64,000 nucleotides of DNA. Origin: Sphingomonas carotinifaciens. Lineage in GTDB: Bacteria; Pseudomonadota; Alphaproteobacteria; Sphingomonadales; Sphingomonadaceae. The notes under the pieces are model-generated. The model saw only the letters and a program-made list of their open reading frames with translations. It was not told the origin of the DNA and searched no databases. Location: positions 1 through 64,000 of the forward strand of contig NZ_WSUT01000001.1 in assembly GCF_009789535.1 (NCBI RefSeq). The letters run 5' to 3'. The translations under genes and the position numbers were made by a program. This document shows positions 15,284-24,820 of the stretch, piece by piece. The first letter of the stretch is position 1, and every line of letters begins with the position of its first letter.

Positions 15284-16254
15284 AACGCCACCCGCAGGAT
15301 GCCCGCCGCCACCGCCGCGCCCACCTGCATGCGCTGGGCATCGGGCGCGGGCTGGCGCAGATAGGTGGACAGGTCCGCGATCCGCGCCGCGATCGGGTGG
15401 GTGGTGAACTGCGCCTGCACCCCCACCGCTTCCTGCGCCAGCGCGATCACCTGCGTGCCTGCGCCGTACACTGCCGCCCGCGCTGCCGCCACCAGCGGCA
15501 GGCGCGCGTCCGGATCGTCGAACCACCCCTCGCCCGCGGCGCGCATCGCTGCATTCGCCCCCTGCGCCAGACCGTACATCGCCGCCAGCCGCCCCGCCTG
15601 ATGCGGATCGCTCGCGCGCTCCGCCGTCACCAGGTGATCGCGCGCATGCTCTACGACCGCCGCGATCCCGCCCGCCTGCACCGCCGCGAACCGCAACGCT
15701 CCCCCGACGAACCACGGCTCGCGCACATAATCCCCGGGCACGCCGATCAGGTCGTCCGCCGTCACCGCGGCCCCCTCCCACCGCACCACATGGCTTTCCG
15801 ACCGCTGCATCCCCGCCACCTGCCACGCCCCGCGATCGATCGCCGGCACGGTCCTCGCCATGTCCACCAGCACCAGCTGCCGACCGCCCTGCGCGTCCAC
15901 CGTCACCAGTGCATGGCTGATCAGCCCCGCCCCCGACGCGAAGCTCTTGCCCCCGGACAGCCGCATGTCCGTCAGGCTCAGCGCCTCGCCGGGCAGGTCG
16001 GCGTTCCACACGCCCAGGGTCCCGCCCCGCGCCACCAGCGCCGCCACCCGCGCGCGCTGTTCGTCGCGGGCATAGCGCATCACGATCTGCGCCGCATCGA
16101 CATGCCCTTCGAACAACCGCCCCAGCGGCAGGTCCTCACGCCCGACCGCGAACAGCAACCGCAACAGCTGCAGCATCCCCGCCCCGCTTGCCGGATCCCC
16201 CAGGCTGTCGAGCTGCTGCGTCAATTCGGCAATACGCGCCGTTATCCCGCTCAC
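15280..16254 (-). CDS. Short acyl-CoA-dehydrogenase-like protein
   Basis: A 324-residue protein with the acyl-CoA dehydrogenase fold in order: N-terminal helices, a middle beta domain (LGVWNADLPGE...LSGGKSFASGAGLISHALV) and a C-terminal four-helix region (VGGALRFAAVQAGGIAAVVEHAR; QLFTTHP-like VGVQAQFTTHPIAARIADL). It is shorter than the usual 380 residues and lacks the common GGxGFxxE end, so it may be a specialised oxidase or dehydrogenase acting on a small or carrier-bound substrate. It is locked into the operon by GTGA overlaps on both sides. The exact reaction cannot be predicted. Confidence 0.7.
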   Translation of the reverse strand: MSGITARIAELTQQLDSLGDPASGAGMLQLLRLLFAVGREDLPLGRLFEGHVDAAQIVMRYARDEQRARVAALVARGGTLGVWNADLPGEALSLTDMRLSGGKSFASGAGLISHALVTVDAQGGRQLVLVDMARTVPAIDRGAWQVAGMQRSESHVVRWEGAAVTADDLIGVPGDYVREPWFVGGALRFAAVQAGGIAAVVEHARDHLVTAERASDPHQAGRLAAMYGLAQGANAAMRAAGEGWFDDPDARLPLVAAARAAVYGAGTQVIALAQEAVGVQAQFTTHPIAARIADLSTYLRQPAPDAQRMQVGAAVAAGILRVAL

Positions 16255-17258
16255 GCCGCCACCGCCTGCGCATCGCTCAGCTTGGCCAGTTCCACTTCCG
16301 CCAGCGCCAGCGTCACCGGTCGCATGCCGCCCGGCGGGACCGGCACGACCCGCATCGCAAAGGCTTCCGCATTGGGGCAGTCGCGGGCGACCCCGATCAG
16401 GTGATCGGTGGTCAGCCCGATCGGCACCGTGCGCGCATCGATCGTCCCGTCCCTGAACGCCCCCCTCGCCGCTGCCTGCATCCGGTACTGCCACGCTGCA
16501 TCCGCTGGGTGCGCGACCTCCACCCCGCTCCCCCTGTCCAGCGCGCGCAACATATGCGCCAGCCCGCCCTCCGCACGCCCGTCCCGCCGCGCCGAGGTCC
16601 GCACCACCGCCCCCGCATCCCGCCGCACCCGCCACCCACCCCGCCCCGCATCATCCACAAACCGCGCATCTTCCCCGCTCGCCAGCGGCGCGAAGCCGCC
16701 CAGCGTGCGATAGACGCACCCGCGCACCCCCAGATTGGCGCCGCTGGCATGATGATGCGTCACCGGCGCTTCCCAGCCCACCGGATCCAGCACCCGGCGC
16801 AGGGCGAACAGGGCGTCGTAATAGCGCTCGACCCGGTCCTGCAGCAGCGAGGCGACACCACCCTCGCGCACCACACGCCCCGCCACGATATCGGCGCGTG
16901 CGAGCCCGGCCAGCATCGCCTCCACCCAGTCGGGCGCCGGCCGGCTGTCCGCGTCGGTGGTCAGGATGATATCGGCGCCCCCCGCCATCGCCATGGCGCG
17001 CCGCCGCGCCAGACCGGCATTGGGCATCCCGCGATCAACCTCGGCGAGATGCACGCGGGGGCGCGCCACGGATCGATAGCGCTCGGCCACGCGCGCGCTG
17101 TCGTCGCGGCAGCCATCGAGCAACAGGCACAGGGTCAGCGTACCCCCCGCAGGCAGGACCAACGCCTCCACCGCCTCGAACAGATGCGGCAACGCTGCGG
17201 CCTCGTCCCGCACCGGCACGCAGATCGCGATCGACGACCGCGCAAGCCCGCTCGTCAA
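16251..17258 (-). CDS. Family 2 glycosyltransferase
   Basis: A 335-residue GT-A fold enzyme. The nucleotide-sugar domain begins IAICVPVRDEAAALPHLFEAVEAL, has LLLDGCRDDS, then GLARRRAMAMAGGADIILTTDADSRPAPDW with a DAD-type metal-binding motif, and later GANLGVRGCVYRTLGGF and the acceptor-side GEDARFVDD (ED motif). No transmembrane helix, so it works on a soluble or membrane-surface acceptor. The TTG start at 17258 overlaps the upstream stop as TTGA, the same coupling style as the rest of the operon. Sits just before the dehydrogenase-like and deacetylase genes. Confidence 0.85.
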   Translation of the reverse strand: MTSGLARSSIAICVPVRDEAAALPHLFEAVEALVLPAGGTLTLCLLLDGCRDDSARVAERYRSVARPRVHLAEVDRGMPNAGLARRRAMAMAGGADIILTTDADSRPAPDWVEAMLAGLARADIVAGRVVREGGVASLLQDRVERYYDALFALRRVLDPVGWEAPVTHHHASGANLGVRGCVYRTLGGFAPLASGEDARFVDDAGRGGWRVRRDAGAVVRTSARRDGRAEGGLAHMLRALDRGSGVEVAHPADAAWQYRMQAAARGAFRDGTIDARTVPIGLTTDHLIGVARDCPNAEAFAMRVVPVPPGGMRPVTLALAEVELAKLSDAQAVAA

Positions 17259-17683
17259 AGAGCGATCTCGCCTTCGTCCTTCCCGTCCCAGTAGCGGATG
17301 CGTTTGGCATGCACCGCGATCATGACGATGCCGGGCGTATCGATGCCCTCGGGGAAATAGCGGTCGAGATCCTTGGTCCAGTGATCGGCGAACTGCGCCT
17401 TGTCCTCGATCAGCGTCGCGCGTCCCTCGACCGCGACGAACAGCGGCGGACCGCCCAGCATTCCGACCGCGCCGGTATAGCTGAGCAGGACGCGGGGATC
17501 GGCCTGGATATCGGCGACCTTGCGCGTGTCGCGATAGGAGAAGAAGTAGCTGTCGCCGCGATAGTCGACATCGCCATTGTTGCTCATCGGCCGGGCGCTG
17601 GTGCCGTCATTTCCGGTGACCAGCATCGCGAAGTCCAGCTTCGCCATCTTGGCGGACAGGTCCTTCAGCGTCAGTTCCGACAT
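17255..17683 (-). CDS. Pyridoxamine-phosphate-oxidase-fold stress protein
   Basis: A 142-residue FMN-binding split-barrel protein of the general stress protein 26 group. Typical segments are MLVTGNDGTSARPMSNNGDVDYRGDSYFF (first strands and FMN contacts), KVADIQADPRVLLSY and VAVEGRATLIEDKAQFADHW, with the C-terminal IRYWDG. Such proteins bind FMN or FAD without being biosynthetic PNPOx. GGAAGGATGGACG precedes the ATG at 17683. It is the first gene of the coupled operon and has an EcfG-like promoter 48 nt upstream, in line with a stress role. Confidence 0.85.
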   Translation of the reverse strand: MSELTLKDLSAKMAKLDFAMLVTGNDGTSARPMSNNGDVDYRGDSYFFSYRDTRKVADIQADPRVLLSYTGAVGMLGGPPLFVAVEGRATLIEDKAQFADHWTKDLDRYFPEGIDTPGIVMIAVHAKRIRYWDGKDEGEIAL

Positions 17684-17730
17684 CGTCCATCCTTCCCGTC
17701 CAGCCACACCCACATAGGTTATGCTAGCTG

Positions 17731-17755
17731 AACGAGCCGGCGGGTCACAAGTTCA
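17731..17755 (-). promoter_or_regulatory. EcfG-like promoter for the stress-protein/glycosyltransferase operon
   Basis: On the minus strand TGAAC (17755-17751), 16 nt, then CGTT (17734-17731). This is the EcfG consensus GGAAC-N16-CGTT with one change in the first base. The expected start lies about 40 nt before the ATG at 17683. The gene it would drive belongs to a family often in stress regulons. Confidence 0.5.
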
Positions 17756-17787
17756 TGACCCCGGACGGATATTTGCCGGATTGTGGA

Positions 17788-18543
17788 TCAGCGGCGCGGC
17801 ATTCCCGTCGCCGCCCACCACACGCCCCCCATCAGATGCGCAAGATACTGGGGGTCACGGTACATTTCGCCGTTATGGCCAAGCGTCGTCACAAACACGC
17901 GGCCCTTTTCATGATCGTGGTGCCAGGCGATCGGATGGTCGCGCCCCATCGGCAGGGACACCTGCCCCGGCCAGATTTTGCGCGGGTCGTAACTGTTCTC
18001 GTCCACCGACAAGACCGTGCTGATATTCACCTTATATGGATTGGTGGTGGTGTAGAACTCATCGCTCCATATCCAGCGATCGGGCACGCCAAAGGTTGCG
18101 GGATGGCCGCTATCGGTGATGGTGATGATGCCGGTCTGTAACATCGGATGCACGCCGACCCGCCGGCCCACCAGCCGCTCATACCAGGGCCAGGCCCCCG
18201 CCGGCGTGATCGCGGCGCGGTGGACGACGATGGCGTTGCCGCCGCCGCGCATATACGCCTCGAACTTCGCGCGCTGCGCGGGGTTCAGTTCCTCGCCGGG
18301 CGTGTTGAGGAACATCACCGCAGCATATTGCGACAGATCGCCGTCGAACGTCTCGGTCTTGTTCGTCCACACCATCTCGAACGCGTGCAGCTTGGCCAGA
18401 TGCTCCAGGCTGTCGCGTGCGATCGGGATGTATTCGTAATGATATTTGTTCGGAATGGCGAGGACGAGCAGCTTGTATTGCGCCTGTGCCCAGGCGGTGC
18501 CGGGGGCGAGAAGCGCAAGGAAAGCGATGGCAAGGCGGATCAT
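17788..18543 (-). CDS. Secreted ThuA-domain protein
   Basis: A 251-residue exported protein: signal peptide at 1-19 (MIRLAIAFLALLAPGTAWA) and then a ThuA/trehalose-utilisation fold, a glutamine-amidotransferase-like domain. Family marks are KYHYEYIPIARDSLEHLAK, the Phe/Leu-Asn-Thr turn AVMFLNTPGEELNPAQRAKFEAYMRGGGNAIVVH and the end RVFVTTLGHNGEMYRDP. ThuA-type domains are linked to carbohydrate catabolism but their reaction is unsettled. Its ATG overlaps the stop of the upstream GH55-like gene (ATGA), so the two proteins are made together and probably act on the same polysaccharide in the periplasm. Confidence 0.88.
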   Translation of the reverse strand: MIRLAIAFLALLAPGTAWAQAQYKLLVLAIPNKYHYEYIPIARDSLEHLAKLHAFEMVWTNKTETFDGDLSQYAAVMFLNTPGEELNPAQRAKFEAYMRGGGNAIVVHRAAITPAGAWPWYERLVGRRVGVHPMLQTGIITITDSGHPATFGVPDRWIWSDEFYTTTNPYKVNISTVLSVDENSYDPRKIWPGQVSLPMGRDHPIAWHHDHEKGRVFVTTLGHNGEMYRDPQYLAHLMGGVWWAATGMPRR

Positions 18544-21500
18544 GGGCGCACCCGGTACAGCGAATGGTGGGTCAGGATGAACAGCGTGGCCTTGTCCGCC
18601 CCGCCGAACACCAGTTGCAGCGGTCGTTCGGGCACGTCGATGCGCCCCAGCGGCTTACCGTCGGCGCCGTGGACGAAGACCTGCCCGTTGGCGATGAACA
18701 CACGACCCTGTCCATCCGTGGCGACGCTCTCCCCGCCCCGATCGGTAAAAGGTTTCAGGTCGGTCAGCGCACCGTTCGCGCCGACCACCGCGCTATAGGT
18801 ACGCGCTTCCGACGCATTGGCGACATGGATGCGCGTCCCCACCCGCCCCTGGACGAAGCCATAGCTGTCGAGGGCATCGGAAAAGCGCCGCCCGCGAAAA
18901 TCCGCCGGCCCCTGCTGGAAGGTGCGGAATGCGGGCAGCACCACGCTGCCATCGGGCGAGACATAACCCTGCGCCAGCGGCCGGGCGACATCGCGGGCGA
19001 ACATCTCGGCCAGCGTGGTGAAGCGCATCGTCCGGGGATCCAGCTGGTCGCGGAACTCGCCATTGTTCCACCAGTTGCCCGGCAGCGCGACCGCAGCCCC
19101 GCCCGCCGCCAGCGGCGTCGGCGCGATCACCGCGAGTTCCGTTTCCGGCGTGCCGGGGCGGAAGGCGTAGACGGTCCCGTTCCGCCCGGCCGAGGACAGC
19201 ACCATCAGATTGCCCGAGGCGTCCGCGGTCAGGTTGACGGGATCGAGCGTATTGTCGCGCTCGATCCCCAACCCGGCGCCCTCCGACCAGCGATAGATGC
19301 GCTGCTGCGTCCGGTCGACGAAGTAGAGCGTACCGTCCGGTGTCGCCGCGCCCCCGCCTGCGGCATCGAACCCGCCCGCGACCTTCTCGACCATTACACA
19401 GCGCGCGGACGATCCCTCCGTCTCCTGCCGTTCCGATCGCGCGAAGTCGAAGCACGAGGCCGTCGCCTGCCCATCTCCGCCGACCGGTGGGGATGAACCC
19501 ACGTCGAATGTCGCGAACTCCCGCTCGCGCACCTCGCCGCCGGCTCCCATGTCGCGGATCGCGTTCTCGTACGGGAACTTGTTCGCGCGCAAAAAGGTCG
19601 CGCAGCCATTCTCGTCGCACGTCCCCAGCCCGCTTTCGGCATTCACATGGACGTTGCGGAACCGGATGTTCTTCGCATTGTACAGCGTCACCGCCGCCGG
19701 CTGCGCCTTGAAGGTGCGCGTCACCCGGTATGCGTGCAGGTTGCCGATCAGGATGTCGCGGGAATCGCGGATCTCCAGCGCCACCGCATCCTTGCTCTCG
19801 CCACCCTCCTCCTCGGTCTGCGGCGCGAGCAATTCCCAGTTGGCGACGCGGTTCAGCGCGATCTCGACCCGGCCGTGATGCTCGGCCGACATCTGGTAGA
19901 CATGGCCCGGCGTCTCGGTGTCCGACACGTACAGCCCGGCCTGCGCATAGGTGTTGGGCGTCCAGATATTGTTGAACGTGCCCCCGCCGCCCTTTGTCAC
20001 CCACAGGCTGGGATATTGCGCGTCCCAACGCTTGGCCGGATCGGCATCGCCGGTCGCATTGGCGTTGTACGGGATGAAGCGCTTGCCGCCGCCCAGGTCA
20101 GTGCCGTGCCCGCCCTGGAACTTAACGTCATCCACCAGCGAGTTCGCGCCGGCCGTCCACAGCAGCGCGGTCGCGCGCGGATTGATCCCGCCGGTGAACA
20201 GGCCCAGGCCGGAGACGATCGCATCGCCCCCTTGCGCCGTCTCGACCAGTGCCTTGGGCGCGCCGACGCCCTGATAGGCCGGGGTGCCGTCGGGCAGGAT
20301 GATCTGCGTCAGATTGGGGTGCAGCGCGACCAGCACGCTGTCCGGCTTCAGGCGCAGGGTATCGGTGACGATGTAGCGCCCGGCTGGGAAGTAGACGACG
20401 CGGTGCGTATCGATCGCGCGCTGGATCGCGGTGGTATCGTCGGTGCGGTCATCGCCCTTCGCCCCGCCGTCGCGGACGTTGAACCAGTCCGCCGTCGCCG
20501 GCAACGCGCGCAGCGCGGGCGCGCGGCGTTCGGGCAGGGCCGGCACGGCCGCCGCCTCCATCACCGTCCGGTATTCGCCCATCCGGCCATAGCCGGGGAC
20601 CGCCAGCCCATAGTTGAACGACGCGACCCGGTATGCGGCGCCCGTGCCTGCGACACGGCGCCCGCTGTCGCGGAAGCGTGCAAAAAAGGGCGTGCGCGCG
20701 GCAAGCGTATTTTCGAACGCGATCTGGGTATAGGCATTGCCTTCGTTCGACACGATCACGCCTGCGCGCGACACATTCTCGAACCGCACATCCTTGCCGA
20801 ACAGCCAGTCGCCATAGCCCTTGTCGATCTCGATCCCGACGGGCGTGTCCCGGATCGCGACGTTGACCATGGTCAGCCCCGCCTCATGCTCGCGGATCGC
20901 CGCCTCGCGCTGCCCCTCGAACGTCGCGTCGATCAGCGCGAACGGCCACGCCGGCGATGGCTTTTCGGTCAATATGCCGTAGCGTCCGCCCCGGAAATGC
21001 AGGTCCTGTCCGATATTGCCGACCTGGTAGAGCGCCGCCAGCCCCGATCCGATGTCGAAATTCATGTGGCTGACGAACGCATGCTGCGCGGCGTGGAAAC
21101 GGATCGCGGTCGCCGCGGCGTTGTTCGCGCCGATGCTCACATCGATGTTGCTGATCCCCGAATAGAAGGTGCCGGGATTGGCGTCGGCGATCTGCGGGTC
21201 GAACGGCACGCTGCCCTGCACCGGGAAGGGCACGCGCGTCCGCCCGGCCACGCTGCGCCCGTCGTCGCTGCGCACCCCCTCGCCGTTGCGCCGCGCACCG
21301 GCAAAGACGATCATCGTCGCCAGCCCGCGCTGGAAGCCGGGCGTGCGCGCGCCCAGCACGATGCGCGGCCGCGTCTCCCCCGTTCCGTACAGCCGCACAC
21401 CCGGCCACAGGAAGACGGTGCGCGTGATCCGATAGGTGCCGGCGGGAAGGAAGACGATACCCCCGCCGCCCTGGTCCGCCGCGGCATCGATCGCCTGCTG

Positions 21501-21659
21501 GATCGTGGCCGTATCGTCCGCCCGCCCGTCGCCGACGCCGCGTACCGTCGTCGCCCGCGCATCGAGCGGCGCGGTCTGCAACACCGACACCCCTTGCGCC
21601 TGCGCCGCCCCTGCGCTTGCGAGCAGTATCGCCAGTGTACCAAGTGCCATCCGCTTCAC
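18540..21659 (-). CDS. GH55-like beta-helix protein with C-terminal propeller-like region (copy 1)
   Basis: A 1039-residue exported protein. After a signal peptide (ending AGAAQA) come two pectate-lyase-superfamily entry motifs: GDGRADDTATIQQAID (about 43-58) and GDDRTDDTTAIQRAID (about 400-415). This tandem parallel beta-helix layout is that of GH55 exo-beta-1,3-glucanases. A conserved CDENGC motif lies near residue 680. The last 280 residues repeat short units such as TLYFVDRTQQRIYRW, NLTADASGNLMVLS and VATDGQGRVFIANGQV, as in NHL/SMP-30 propellers. The GTG start at 21659 is supported by GAGGAG 8 nt before it. Catalytic residues could not be assigned by eye. Confidence 0.82.
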   Translation of the reverse strand: MKRMALGTLAILLASAGAAQAQGVSVLQTAPLDARATTVRGVGDGRADDTATIQQAIDAAADQGGGGIVFLPAGTYRITRTVFLWPGVRLYGTGETRPRIVLGARTPGFQRGLATMIVFAGARRNGEGVRSDDGRSVAGRTRVPFPVQGSVPFDPQIADANPGTFYSGISNIDVSIGANNAAATAIRFHAAQHAFVSHMNFDIGSGLAALYQVGNIGQDLHFRGGRYGILTEKPSPAWPFALIDATFEGQREAAIREHEAGLTMVNVAIRDTPVGIEIDKGYGDWLFGKDVRFENVSRAGVIVSNEGNAYTQIAFENTLAARTPFFARFRDSGRRVAGTGAAYRVASFNYGLAVPGYGRMGEYRTVMEAAAVPALPERRAPALRALPATADWFNVRDGGAKGDDRTDDTTAIQRAIDTHRVVYFPAGRYIVTDTLRLKPDSVLVALHPNLTQIILPDGTPAYQGVGAPKALVETAQGGDAIVSGLGLFTGGINPRATALLWTAGANSLVDDVKFQGGHGTDLGGGKRFIPYNANATGDADPAKRWDAQYPSLWVTKGGGGTFNNIWTPNTYAQAGLYVSDTETPGHVYQMSAEHHGRVEIALNRVANWELLAPQTEEEGGESKDAVALEIRDSRDILIGNLHAYRVTRTFKAQPAAVTLYNAKNIRFRNVHVNAESGLGTCDENGCATFLRANKFPYENAIRDMGAGGEVREREFATFDVGSSPPVGGDGQATASCFDFARSERQETEGSSARCVMVEKVAGGFDAAGGGAATPDGTLYFVDRTQQRIYRWSEGAGLGIERDNTLDPVNLTADASGNLMVLSSAGRNGTVYAFRPGTPETELAVIAPTPLAAGGAAVALPGNWWNNGEFRDQLDPRTMRFTTLAEMFARDVARPLAQGYVSPDGSVVLPAFRTFQQGPADFRGRRFSDALDSYGFVQGRVGTRIHVANASEARTYSAVVGANGALTDLKPFTDRGGESVATDGQGRVFIANGQVFVHGADGKPLGRIDVPERPLQLVFGGADKATLFILTHHSLYRVRP

Positions 21660-21743
21660 CGCCGCCGTCTCCTCAAGGCCGAAAAAAGAGGTCCCGGCCG
21701 AAGCCGGGACAGGTTGGGGAACCATCAAACCATTGGAATAGCG

Positions 21744-24700
21744 TTAGAAGTTGAAACGCACACCCACCCGGTACACGCGCCCGATAATGTCATACAGCGC
21801 CGGGTTGATATCCACGCCGGTATTGGTCTGCGGCGAGGGGGTGGGATCGCGATTGAACAGGTTGTCGACCTTGAAATAGGCGTTCAGCGCCTTGGTCAGC
21901 GTGTAGCTGCCACCGACGTCGAAGTAGAAGGCGCCTTTCATCCGGTTGAAATCGATCGTCGGTGCGTTGGCGGTGGAGACCGGGCAACTCGACTGGCAGA
22001 CGACATACTGGTTGCCGAACACCCCGTCGCTGAACCAGCGCTGCTGGAAGAAGATCGAGAATTCGTCCTGGGTATAGGTCTCCGTCGTCAGCCACTTCCA
22101 TGACGGCGTGTTGCCCGAATTGGCGCCCGCGCTGTCCACCGGTACCGCACCGGGCAGGCCGAGGTCGGTGACGAAGTTGATGACGTGCGTCGCCAGCCCG
22201 CGCACCGTGAAGCGTCCGGGCAGGCCCAGCGGCTGGCGGATCTGGTAGCTCGCCTCGATATCAAAGCCCTCGGTGCGGATCGAGGCGAGGTTGAACGGCT
22301 GGACGTCGACGAAATTGCCCTGGTTGTTCGCCCCTTGCAGGAAGAAGCCACCGCACAATTCGGTCACGCCCTGTTGGCAGAAATTCACCTTCTGCTGCGC
22401 CGACACTGCCTGGATCAGCCCGCGGACCTTGATCTTGTAATAGTCGAACGACAGGCTGAGCCCCGGCAACCAGCTCGGCTGCGCATAGACGACGCCCAGT
22501 TCGGTGTTGCGTGCGGTTTCCGGCCGCAAATTGGGGTTGCCGATCGTGTTCTGCGTGATCGTGACCGAGGTGTTGTTGAACGGGTCGGTGAAGTTGGGCA
22601 CCGTCACTGCGATCGGTGCGGCGAACAGCTCGGACAGGTTGGGCGCACGCACGTCGCGCGAGGTGACGGCGCGCAGCCGCAATCCGTCGATCGGCGTGTC
22701 ATAGGTGCCGCCCACCTTCCACGCATAGACGGTACCCGACGTGCTGTAATTGGTCGCACGCCCCGCCACGTTCAGGTTCGCCCGCCCCAAGGTCGGGGTG
22801 TTGAGCAGCGGCACGTTCAGTTCGAGATAGCTTTCCAGCACGTTGTAGCTGCCGCGGCCGCTATGGTAATTGCCCGCATACCAGTTGTTGCCTTCCGGGT
22901 TCAGCACCGGATCGAAGGGGTAGAGGTCGTTGTACGGCGTGCCCGGTAGCGGCCCATTGCCATAGGGGTCCGACGTCACGTGATAGAATTCGTGACGATA
23001 TTCCAGGCCCGTCGCGATCGATACCGGTCCCGCCCAGGTCGACAGCGGATCGCCCGACAGATTGGCGCTGAACACGTCCTGGGTCTGGCGAGTATGCTGG
23101 AACGGCCCGTTGGCAGGTTGCAGATAGGACAGCGCCGCGGATGACGGTGTCGCCCCGCCGAAGATGTTGAGCGGCTGGCAGCCATTGGCGCGCGCGGTCG
23201 GGTCGCGGCACACGATCACGCCGTTCACGTTCACCGCATCGATCGCCTGCAGATAGCGCCGGGGGACGAGCATGTTGTTCACCGTGATATCGGTGATGTT
23301 CTCGCCATGCTCGTAATAGGCGTCGTAGCGCCAGTCCGTCCCGAACCCCGACACCTTGCCCGTCGCCCCGCCGACGAAGCGATATTGCTTGCGCGAGGGG
23401 AACACCTCGATGTTCGGCAGGATCGCGTTGGTCACGCCGTAGCGGAAGCTGGTGATGTTGTTCGCCGCGCACAGCCCGGTGATCGCGCTCGGCAGGAAGG
23501 CGTTGGCGCAGTTGATGGTCAGGCTGGTCTGCGCCGCCCCCGGATTGGGCTGGTTGCTGGTATCCACCTGCGAGATGTTGACGGTGGCGTAGATCTCGTT
23601 GTCGGCATCCAGGTCGAAGCCCAGCCGGCCATAACCGTTATACCGCTCCAGCCTGGATTTCAGCGTGGTGCCGATGCCGACATTGCCCGACAGGTCGCCC
23701 CCGATGCAGAATCCGACATAGCATCCCGCGACGTCGCCATTGGTGTTGCGCCGCGGCACCCCGTTCGAGCCATAGTTGAAGTTGAACGGCTGGCCGTTGG
23801 CGTCGAAGGCGATGCCCTGGAGCGGCCCGGCATTGATCAGGCCATAGCGCGTATATTGATAGGCCTGGGCATGTTCGCGGTAGTTGAACTGCGGCGCGCC
23901 GTCATTGGTGATGCCGCGGTTGACCAGGGTCGCGGTGGTGTACCAGTCGCGCCCCGCCGGCCCTTCCTCGCCATAGCCGCCCGGGCCCACCCCTTCCTCG
24001 CGCGCATATTCGCCGCTGACGATCAGGTGCAGCCGGTCGCCCAGGAACGACGTGCCGAAGGCGAGCTGCGCCAGCACGCTTTCGTCGTCGCCATAGTCGC
24101 TGATGCCACCCTGGACGTTGCCCTTCACCCCCTTGAAGCGCTTGTTGGTGACGAAGTTGACCACGCCGCCCACCGCGTCGGAGCCGTAGGAGGCGGACGC
24201 GCCGCCCGTCACCACGTCGACCCGCTCGATCAGCAGTTGCGGGAACTGGCTGATGTCGGGCACACCCGTCACGTTCGCGCCGACGACCCGCTGCCCGTCG
24301 AGCAGGGTCAGCGTGCGGATCGTCCCCAGCCCGCGCAGCGAGAAGGAACTGAGCCCCTGCGACCCGCTGGACGTGCTGTTGGTGCCGGTGGTGACGCCGG
24401 TCGATCCTTGCAGCGAGGGCAGCTGTGCTATCGTGTTGAAGATGTTGGGCTGCGCGTTCAGCGCCAGTTGCTCGGCCCCGATCACCGTGGTCGGCGTCGG
24501 CGCCGCAAAGCCGCTGGAGACGATGCGCGATCCCGTCACCACGATGTCGGGCGCGGGACCGGCATCTTCGCTCTGCGGCGGCGCTTCCGGCGCGATCGTC
24601 GCGGGGCCGTTCTCCGGCGCGCCGGGCAGCGCCTGTACCGGCTCTGCCGGTGCGGGATTGGCGGGGGCGGGCTGCACCTGCGCGGCGGCGGGCACCGCAA

Positions 24701-24782
24701 GGGCTGCGACCATCAGCGAGGCGAGCGAGGCGGTGGCAAACATTCGCCGGCGCGACGGCGGCAAGGGATCGATCTCGGTCAC
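21744..24782 (-). CDS. TonB-dependent receptor of the polysaccharide locus
   Basis: A 1012-residue outer-membrane receptor. N-terminal export signal (MFATASLASLMVAALAVPAAAQ), a Pro/Ala-rich linker, then the TonB box region DIVVTGSRIV, a plug domain (LALNAQPNIFNTIAQLPSLQGSTG; SFSLRGLGTIRTLTLLDGQRV; YGSDAVGGVVNFVTNKRFKG) and a large barrel ending in VYRVGVRFNF with terminal Phe. The GTG start at 24782 has AGGAGAGG upstream. It lies between two paralogous GH55-like genes on the same strand, so it should import the oligosaccharides they release. No SusD homologue is present, as is normal for Proteobacteria. Confidence 0.92.
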   Translation of the reverse strand: MTEIDPLPPSRRRMFATASLASLMVAALAVPAAAQVQPAPANPAPAEPVQALPGAPENGPATIAPEAPPQSEDAGPAPDIVVTGSRIVSSGFAAPTPTTVIGAEQLALNAQPNIFNTIAQLPSLQGSTGVTTGTNSTSSGSQGLSSFSLRGLGTIRTLTLLDGQRVVGANVTGVPDISQFPQLLIERVDVVTGGASASYGSDAVGGVVNFVTNKRFKGVKGNVQGGISDYGDDESVLAQLAFGTSFLGDRLHLIVSGEYAREEGVGPGGYGEEGPAGRDWYTTATLVNRGITNDGAPQFNYREHAQAYQYTRYGLINAGPLQGIAFDANGQPFNFNYGSNGVPRRNTNGDVAGCYVGFCIGGDLSGNVGIGTTLKSRLERYNGYGRLGFDLDADNEIYATVNISQVDTSNQPNPGAAQTSLTINCANAFLPSAITGLCAANNITSFRYGVTNAILPNIEVFPSRKQYRFVGGATGKVSGFGTDWRYDAYYEHGENITDITVNNMLVPRRYLQAIDAVNVNGVIVCRDPTARANGCQPLNIFGGATPSSAALSYLQPANGPFQHTRQTQDVFSANLSGDPLSTWAGPVSIATGLEYRHEFYHVTSDPYGNGPLPGTPYNDLYPFDPVLNPEGNNWYAGNYHSGRGSYNVLESYLELNVPLLNTPTLGRANLNVAGRATNYSTSGTVYAWKVGGTYDTPIDGLRLRAVTSRDVRAPNLSELFAAPIAVTVPNFTDPFNNTSVTITQNTIGNPNLRPETARNTELGVVYAQPSWLPGLSLSFDYYKIKVRGLIQAVSAQQKVNFCQQGVTELCGGFFLQGANNQGNFVDVQPFNLASIRTEGFDIEASYQIRQPLGLPGRFTVRGLATHVINFVTDLGLPGAVPVDSAGANSGNTPSWKWLTTETYTQDEFSIFFQQRWFSDGVFGNQYVVCQSSCPVSTANAPTIDFNRMKGAFYFDVGGSYTLTKALNAYFKVDNLFNRDPTPSPQTNTGVDINPALYDIIGRVYRVGVRFNF

Positions 24783-24820
24783 GGGGCTTCCTCTCCTGGC
24801 TTTTATGATTGGGCGCACGC

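Noticed and set aside
19647..22103. Very long open frame on the plus strand opposite the GH55-like and receptor genes
   Set aside because: High-GC codon bias leaves antisense frames open. The product is Arg/His/Gln-rich and low in hydrophobic order, while the minus-strand genes have clear families, signal peptides and start sites.
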